Shown piece by piece: positions 56,530 through 64,000 of a DNA stretch of 64,000 bases. A program made the position numbers and the translations under genes. The stretch lies in assembly GCF_030272615.1 (NCBI RefSeq), contig NC_081410.1, forward strand, positions 139,852,849-139,916,848, read 5' to 3'. How positions within the stretch are numbered: the stretch's first letter is position 1; the number at the start of each line of letters is the position of its first letter. Source of the stretch: Cryptomeria japonica. Its lineage: Eukaryota > Streptophyta > Pinopsida > Cupressales > Cupressaceae. The notes beneath the pieces were generated by a model. It saw only the letters and a list, made by a program, of their open reading frames with translations, searched no databases and was not told the origin of the DNA.

Positions 56530-59024
56530 TGTTGGTACTATTGTCATTGATGTCAATCACAGTTACAGGGATATCACGAGGATGCAGAGAAACAGGTAGC
56601 AGGTGTGCATAACGCAAAGACAGGAGAAGTGCATACCATGTAGGTTATGCAGTAAGTAACGTTGCAAGTTGCTAAAGAACATGGAGTTCAATCAATGTTG
56701 GAGTTGATCTGTATATTCCTCATAGTGCATTGAACCCATTGAGTTTGATTCATGGCAGTTCGACCAGATTGGAGGTTCGACTCGATGACCTCTATCGCTA
56801 TTCAAAGTATTGTGTTTCACTAGAATGGACAAATTAGATTCAAGTGGTCCTCATTTGTCTAGGTGTACATATATGTACATGTCTTGGTGGCTCAATGGCT
56901 TGATCATGCTAAGAGTGTGTCTATGAGGGTCCCACAGTGTGTTTATCAGTCACCACATTTCGACACATGGAAGTGACAGTGCGGGATAACTCTTATGTAA
57001 AGAAAATAGTGTTTCCCTTATACCACAACATGTTGGTTGAGTGTTTAAAGTTGTGTGGGACAAGAGTTTCATTGAAGTTGAAGACCCCCCCACTATCCCA
57101 TGACATAACGAACAAGGACTTGTGGCCTTCCAGGATATCGAAGCCAAAGGAAAATGTGTTTCCCGCTATCCCTCAACGTTGAAGACAAGGGTGATATAAC
57201 CGTACAGAAGGAGGGCATAGCGACCTTCTCGCTATCCCATGACTTGCTTGCATTGAGATTAGAGGTCATGCGAGGCAATGAAAGATGAAGGGAGATATGC
57301 ATCTTGCTATCCCGTAGTCCTAAGTGGGACAAGACAAATGTCTTGCGGGACAACATAAAGAGAGTGGTGAATGAATCTCACTATCCTGCACCTACTAATG
57401 GATATAATAAGTAACTCGTGGGGTAAGTTAAGGTAGAAAAGACAATTTATCCCACCATCCTGCATAGGTAAAATTGATGTATAAATGATGATGTCGGACA
57501 AGTCAAAAGGCAATATGACCGATCTCTTGCCATCGTACAGAGACAGAGTGACCACCAAAGATGTTTTAGTCGATATGTCAGCAGCTCAATAGATACAGAG
57601 ATCCACGTGGCTTTCAACCAAGTTTGACTAGATGACCTAGATGAAAATTAAGAATATTTTTTATGCCATGAATGTCTATTGATAAACTCGATGGTTCACA
57701 TGGACGATATTTGGACGTTGACCGGACTTAACCAAGTGACATGGACATTGAAGGAGATGATTTTAGCCATATGTTTGCATGTTGATAGCAGAACCGATCT
57801 ACATGGTGGCAAACCAACTTTGATCAAATGATTTGGACAAATGAGATGAACACATGAAGCTCCTTGGTGGATAAAGAGAGAATCTGATATGCAGAAGTTC
57901 ATGATAATAGAAGTTGAGTCAATGTTTTCAAAGTAGGTTGATAGATGATGAAGGACACATTAATGGTGAACCTGCTATAGTCTATTGATGGGTAGAGATG
58001 ATCAATAGTATCTAGATTAAATGATCTAGGCAGATCAAGTTTACTAAAGATTGCAACCTAGTGCAGAAGGTGAACAGTATAGAGACCAAAAAAAAGAAAA
58101 TAGAGAAAGTTCATTTGATGTAGGTAGTTGATCCAAGAAGGGAAATCTAATCTACTACAAACCATATCCTAGAAGGATAGATTGAGATTACTGAACTTAA
58201 TAATCCATGTACAAAATGATAGACAATTAACTTTTAATGTGAGAGGCTAGTCCGGGATCATAGTGAAGACAAAGAATAAAATTTTGTTGATACAGAGAGT
58301 TGATTGTAGGTAGAGGTAATTTAATATGAGTCAACACTCTTGACAAGTGTAGTTGAAGAGACAAAGATAGAGGTGTAAATTAAGATATCTTCACTATTGA
58401 GTGAATAGGAAAGTATGTGGTGAAGTATAGGGTGGTGTGTTGTTGTTGAGAGTGAGAGAATGTGTAGATGTAAAGAGAAAATGGAGTAAGAATAAAGCAT
58501 TCAGAAGAGTAATGTTGTAGCAAAAGAAGATAACCAGAGGAAGGAGGAGAAACACAAAAAATCTTTTAGCAGGTAGAGAAACTCTTTCTCATGATATGAG
58601 AAATTTGTAAGTGTTACAAAGCTCATTTGTAACAAGGTTTTATCATTGCATTATAAACTTGAACAATCACTGTAAATCTCTAAGTGGGTGCTCAAAGAAG
58701 GGGTTGATGCTCCTTTGAGTAGGAGCTCATAAAATCAGGGGTTGATGCTCCTTGGGTTGGTGCCCTAAAGCTTCAAGGGATTGGTACCCTAAAAATTTTA
58801 ATCTTCTATTCATTGTGAGGCTGGATTGGAGCAGTAGACTCCAGCAACTATTCTCACCGAGGTTTTTCCCACATTGGGTTTTCCTCATATATCTGGTGTT
58901 GTGGTTTGTCTTTGTGTGTGTGTGTTCTCAATTAATTTCTAGTAGTTGTATTAGCACACATAGTTAAAATTTTAAAAATATACTGATTCACAACCCCCCT
59001 CTCAGTATCCATTTGTGTTCTTCA
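56530..59024 (+). repeat. E 5' LTR (2,495 bp)
   Basis: Starts TGTTGGTACTATTGTCATTG and ends TTTGTGTTCTTCA before the primer site. Contains GTCATTGATGTCAA near its start, a series of diverged repeats around 56940-57560, the core CACCGAGGTTTTTCCC near 58856 and a C-tract with CCCCCCTCTCAGTATCC near 58994. It is far longer than the other LTRs here. Confidence 0.82.
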
Positions 59025-59039
59025 ATTGGTTTTAGATCC
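59025..59039 (+). promoter_or_regulatory. E primer-binding site, decayed
   Basis: ATTGGTTTTAGATCC directly after the LTR; it matches the initiator tRNA-Met type site with three changes. Confidence 0.65.
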
Positions 59040-59098
59040 TAGGTTCCCTTGTAGTAAAAGATTTCTCTAGCTTGGGTAGATCCTGCTTTCTGAACACA

Positions 59099-60685
59099 AT
59101 GGCAAGGAATGAATCCTCCTCTAAGGCACCTATCTTTGATGGTACTGACTATGCCTATTGGAGTAGAAGAATGGAAACCTACCTGTCTTCCCTAGGATTT
59201 AATGACTAGATGTTAGTAAAAATTGGATATATTGTTCCTCAAGTTCCTCCTACCGACCTTGATGCTAAAAGGGAATATGACAATAATGCCAAAGCTAAGA
59301 ATTTAATCTTAAATGGTCTGTCAAATACAAAAATTGTCAAAGTCATACATTTCACATCAGCAAAAGAAACATGGGACAAGCTACAAAAAATATATGAAGG
59401 AGATGTCAAAGTGTGGGAAGCTAAGCTACAAAATCTTATAACTCAGTTTGAAAGCTTAAAAATGAAAGAAGAGGAGAAGATAGTTGATTACCTGTAAAGA
59501 GTTGATGAGGCAATAAATTCTATAAGAGGACTCAAAGAATAAGTCAAAGATGAAGTTACTGTCAAAAAGGTTCTTAGATCATTAACCTCAAAGTATGATA
59601 CAAAAGTCTCAGCTATTGAGGAATTCAAAGACTTAAAAAAAAATTCTATGGATGAATTTTTTGGCTCTCTGTCTGCCTATGAGATAAGAACAATCAGTTT
59701 TGAACCTTGAAAGAGAGAAGCTACCTTCAACACCACATAGAAAGGAAAAGAACAAAATACAAATGAGGATGAAAATGATTTTGATACTGCTTTAGCAAAT
59801 TTTTCTAGGAAACTCAAAAGAGGCTTAGGAAAGTACAAAGGTAAGTTGCCTTTCAAATGTTTCAACTGTGGCAAGATTGGACATTTTGCATCTAAATATC
59901 CTTATGGAGAAAAGGATAAAGATGGAAAGAAAACCATGAAGTCTTTTGGCAAGGAAAAGATGAATAATTCTTATAAGCCAAGGAGAAGAAGTTTAAGGAT
60001 TAGAGTAGTCTTTAAAATTTTGAAGATGATGCCTTTGATGAAGAAAGTGTCATTGAAGATTGTTGCAGTAAAGGTGAAAGAGAATTTAATCTATTTATGG
60101 CATGAGGAGATTTATCTGATGAGCACATTATTGATGATGAAGAAGAAAAAATAAAAGCTGAAGTAGACCTTGAAGGTGAACTTGTGAGTGCACTAGAAGA
60201 ACTTAGAAAAGTAAGAAAATAATATTAAAAATACAAGAATGTTGTTGCTAAAGAACAAGAGCTATTAAACAAATCTCTTGAGGAATCAAAGAAAATAATT
60301 TCTGATTTGAAGATTCAGTTGGAAGAAGCAAAGATGATGTATGAAGTAATGAAGTCAGATTTAGAAAGGAAGGATAAAGAGTATCAAAAGTTGGAGGAAG
60401 AGTTTGTAAGTCTCAGAAAAGAACTTGAAAAGAAGAAAGATCAACTAAACATGGGGATTAAGTATGATGGCAGCACCGAAGCTTTAGACAAAATGTTAAG
60501 TAAGTAGAAGCACGACAAGGAAATCAATGGAGTTGAATTTGAAAATTAACAATGTTCTAACAATAAAGGTTCATCAGACAAGGAGATACTCTTCACTTCA
60601 TCAAGAGAAACTGAAGTAAAACAAACATTCACAGTCAAAAAGTCCAACGAGAAGAAGACATATGTTGCTTCTACAAAGAATTATG
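59099..60685 (+). pseudogene. E copia gag with coiled-coil tail, truncated
   Basis: ATG 59099 (MARNESSSKAPIFDGTDYAYW) opens a UBN2-type Gag: YLSSLGF, ETWDKLQKIYEGD, QFESLKMKEEE, VLRSLTSKYDTKVSAIEE. TAG at 59207-59209, TAA at 59495-59497 and others interrupt one frame up to the zinc knuckle CFNCGKIGHFASKY near 59858, whose last Cys is Tyr. After a shift, a Glu/Lys-rich coiled coil reads at 60307-60507. A long Glu/Asp-rich and coiled-coil Gag tail separates it from A, B and C. Confidence 0.82.
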
Positions 60686-61329
60686 TGTCATGCCCAAACT
60701 TTTGGGCACGAACGGGATAATTTGTTTTTTAAAATAACAACCTATAACATTAAATTTGTCTAAACGAAACGCACTATCAAGTTTTGTCTTAACTATGTTT
60801 TGAGTTAACTCTAGCCACTAATTCAAGTAAGTGAAAATAATTTAAAATTAAATGCGGAATACTAAATGAATTATTTTATTATCTCATCAATTTTAATCAA
60901 TAACTTAATTTAATCAAAACTTTCTAAATTGTTTGACGAAGACAATATTAATCCCCAATAACCATTAATTGTTTTTAGGAACTAATTAAATTAGTCCTAG
61001 CACTTAGATTTATTAATGCCTATATTTTATTCTAACAATAATTAAAATGTAGTTAAATTAATTCGACTAAAGGGCCAATTAAATCCATAATGAACATTGT
61101 CTTATAAAGTTTAATCTCAAAACCTATATCTAGGTGGACAAAAAAAATTATATCCCCATAGCCAAAAATAACTTGCCAAATTTGTTATAAAATTTTCTAA
61201 AAGATTAAATTTCATAAATATTTTAAATTTAAACATCATTCTTAAATATACCCATAAGTTTATATAAAACCTATATAAAATATAAATACATTATCAAATG
61301 ATAATCTAAAAAGATGACCTTTACATGTC

Positions 61330-61333
<4 letters not shown>

Positions 61334-61411
<78 letters not shown>
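61334..61411. repeat. AT dinucleotide microsatellite (about 78 bp)
   Basis: An uninterrupted run of alternating T and A over about 39 units. Length in the assembly may be approximate, as such runs are error-prone. Confidence 0.95.
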
Positions 61412-61414
<3 letters not shown>

Positions 61415-61635
61415 CTTTTGTTTCATAAATAGCATCAAACCCTAAATCTTAAGTTATAAAATAAGGAAATTATATTAACAACATTATTAATATATTTCCC
61501 TTTTTTTTCAATATATATATTTTCTTTTTTTTATATACTTGAAATATACTTACCCTAACCCAAACTAGGTTAGGGTTTATTTTATTTGTTGCAGGTTTCA
61601 GATTTTTACCATGGTACCCCTTTTTTTTAATTGCA

Positions 61636-61925
61636 GGGCTTAAAGGGGTCGCGGGATGCACAGAGGGTGGTGGAGAGGCGGAGGTCATGGGGGAGGGCTC
61701 CCCGCAAGGACGATCACTGCCGAGCCTGCGGGTCACGGCCCATAGAGGCAACCTTGGCCACCACTGTGCGACGTAGTCCGCAGCTCGGCAGCACCGCCGT
61801 TGTGGGGCGCCACCCACAGAGGGGGTTCGAAGCCTCCCCAATTGTGGGTTGCGGCCACCACTGGGGGTCGTCGCCCACTGTGCGGGGGGGGGGGGGGGGG
61901 GGGGCGCTGAGCTCCCCAAAAACCT
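61636..61925. other. GC-rich island in AT-rich sequence
   Basis: About 290 bases rich in GGGG, CGCC and GCGG words, bounded on both sides by A/T-rich DNA. It ends in the 21-base G run. Both strands are open over much of it, as expected from composition alone. No motif or RNA gene recognised. Confidence 0.7.
61884..61904. repeat. Homopolymer G run (21 bases)
   Basis: 21 consecutive G bases within the GC-rich island. Length is uncertain in most sequencing data. Confidence 0.9.
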
Positions 61926-64000
61926 AAAGTCCTTTTAAAAAAAAATTAATTTCTATGTAAACTTATATATATTTTTAAAAAAAAATTTATACAGCAACTT
62001 ATATATTATGTTTTTATTTAAATTAGATAAACTATTTAACTTTAGATTTTAATTTCTGTAAATAAGTAAATGACATAATTAAATAAACTTAAACAACAGC
62101 TATATTAATCTAGAATCATTTGAATTTAACCTTAGAGATATGCATGTAAATTCTTTAAACCATGATTTGTATTGGAGAATAAATGGTTAGGACTAGATGC
62201 TTGATTTTTCTTTCACTAACATGCAAGCTTCCCTATTTCATTCTTTTCCAATAATTCATATGCTTAAAGGGGTAAAGTGAACTTTTAGATTTCTAAAATA
62301 AAATGCATACAACCATTAATATTTTAAGAACATTTTATAGCTAAAGCCCAACAGAAATATTTCATTTATGCAATAATAATTTAACATAAATAATGCATTT
62401 ATTTAAGGCATTTTTAAAGTACAATATAGTCAACATTACAAGAGGGTGAGATACCCAAAATAGACCCTCATTTCTATTAAATGAGGACTTTAAATAAAAT
62501 AGATACATTTCCTTTCAAAATAGATACAACATATAGTTTCCCTTTACATTGCTGCAACTGAAAATATAAAATATTCCATTCCCAAAACTTTTTCTCTAAA
62601 CAAATAAATCCAACAACTTCTACTTGTCCTTTTCTTTTCTTCCAAACAACCTACAAATAAATCATAGGCTATGACCATGCAGTGCTAACCTCCTAGCCTA
62701 GGCTTACTAGAAGCCACCCCCGAGCTTGGAGAACCAAGCCCTAGACAGGTTACAAACATGCAAACATAACAAGCAAGGGAAAAACATATAGCAAACACTT
62801 TTCCAACCAAGGCTACACTCCATCACAAAATGTGATGATTTTACATGGGTGGTAGTGGACCAAATACCTTGAGGAGACTGCAAGAATGGTTGAACACAAT
62901 GCCACCTCATGGCAAACAAAGTTATTTCATAATATCATTAACCCCTCATTCCTTATTCCCCCCAAGGCATCTATGCCATACTTTCTCCCCTTATGACCCC
63001 CAAATGCACAAACCAAGCCATGCAGCAAGGGTCACAAATACACCCCTTGAGTTCGCTCTCATAAAGAGAGTCTCTCACTCAAGGGCTATCAAACTTCTAA
63101 CACCCGCAAGACCATCCTAATTTCCCAAGAGTACAAGGCCTTGGTTACTCCCAAAACACAGAAAAAGCATACAAGAAAATAAAAGACAGATAGCATAATA
63201 ATAATTTTCACAAAAGAAAATACAAGAGAATCATTTTCACATACAACCAAACTTTCCAACATAGACATGCAACATTAGAAAACAAAGAGATGAACCAACC
63301 TTCAATCTATCCAAAGGTATGCTAGAACTAGTTTGAGGATGAGCAACCCAAATCCACAATCCTCCCTTCTACACTTAGCCAAATTTTGAATCCAAAAACC
63401 AACTTTTCAAAATGCATAGTCTCCAAAAATGGAGAGTGCGTGATTACCCACAAAATCTCTCAGTCTTGCCTAAGAAGACCTCAGTGAGAATTCTCACAGG
63501 TTTCTAAAAATTGAAAAAGGAAAAAGTAAGAAAAAGATCAAACAAGGATCTCTCATCAAAAAGGAAGGTTATCTAACCTAGATGGCACCTTCTAATTTTG
63601 AATTTTCGCACATCTTAGAAAACCCACTTTTTGGGATGACTAAACAGTCACATGGGAGTAGACACATGCCTAAAAACACTCCTAACCCATAGGTATACTT
63701 TATGGACTTTAGGAAACACCTTTAAACTACCCCTAGGAGTCCATTTGACCCCTTATAAACCCATCTGAAGTTAACTTTCGGGTCAAACCTGAGTTGACCA
63801 CTTCAAAGACTCTCTACCCAAGGAAATTTTAGAACCACATTCAAATGTTTGAAAAAGCTATAGTTAAACAACTCCCTTCAAGAGACAAGTCAAAATTCAA
63901 GACATAAATGAACACATGTGTCAAGTGACACAATAAAATACATTACAAAATTACACATGGAAATTGTCTCTTGTTGGATTTAAATAAATAAATAATAAAA

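Larger units (their letters stand above)
56530..60685 (+). mobile_element. E: Ty1/copia-type element, 5' part only
   Basis: 5' LTR 56530-59024, a decayed initiator-Met primer site and a broken gag, then an abrupt switch at 60686 to LTR-like sequence G. Protease and everything downstream are absent. It interrupts F. Confidence 0.8.
60686..64000 (+). other. G: LTR-like sequence of unknown family, to window end
   Basis: TGTCATGCCCAAAC at 60686 starts a new sequence that cuts E. The start resembles plant Ty3/gypsy-type LTRs, but no PBS, polypurine tract or coding domain is visible in 3.3 kb. It contains an AT microsatellite, a G-tract, a GC-rich island and mainly AT-rich sequence. Open frames at 61470-61919 (minus), 61631-61927 and 62707-63120 show low-complexity products only. 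Confidence 0.4.

Noticed and set aside
61470-61927. Opposed frames of 149 and 98 residues in the GC-rich island
   Set aside because: Both are composition artefacts of a GC-rich, stop-poor stretch; Pro/Gly/Arg low-complexity products.
62707-63120. Two opposite frames of 70 and 91 residues near the end
   Set aside because: No domain, no codon signal, mutually antisense.
1-64000. tRNA, rRNA or other structured RNA genes
   Set aside because: None seen on either strand by eye; tRNA-like words are primer-binding sites only. A tRNAscan/Infernal run would settle it.

Overview
This window looks like plant nuclear DNA, most likely from a large repeat-rich genome such as a gymnosperm or fern; that placement is inference, because I found no host gene, rRNA or tRNA. 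Almost everything is LTR retrotransposon: Ty1/copia copies with gag-protease-integrase-reverse transcriptase-RNase H order, initiator tRNA-Met primer sites (core TGGTATCAGAGC), polypurine tracts and TG...CA LTRs. Nearly all coding regions carry stops or frameshifts.

Layout: (1) 1-16256 is a head-to-tail copia array (family A), internal-LTR-internal-LTR-internal-LTR, in which neighbouring copies share LTRs. (2) 16257-20044 and 20045 to about 23421 are two minus-strand remnants (N1, N2) of a non-autonomous family with no pol. (3) 23667-30404 is a complete plus-strand member, N3, with 5-bp target duplications GATTC. It encodes a coiled-coil/four-zinc-knuckle protein and then a 1,085-codon frame, interrupted only by TAG codons, that starts with an unrecognised domain shared by N1 and N2. 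(4) 32702-53229 is a three-level nest: copia B2 (duplication TAGAC) carries copia B1 in its 5' LTR (GTGAT/GTTAT), and B1 carries copia C in its 3' LTR (AGATC). (5) 53452-56529 is a probable Ty3/gypsy-type fragment F, cut by copia E (56530-60685), which is cut by an unclassified LTR-like sequence G (60686 to the end) containing an AT microsatellite, a G-tract and a GC-rich island.

The N family is the main candidate for something undescribed. It has copia-type primer site, polypurine tract and LTR signals but no recognisable protease, integrase, RT or RNase H, so it probably depends on copia enzymes such as those once encoded by A, B or C. Several families also share an inverted repeat that brackets the polypurine tract and the start of the 3' LTR. 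Alignments were made by eye; family names A, B, C, E, F, G and N are local labels.
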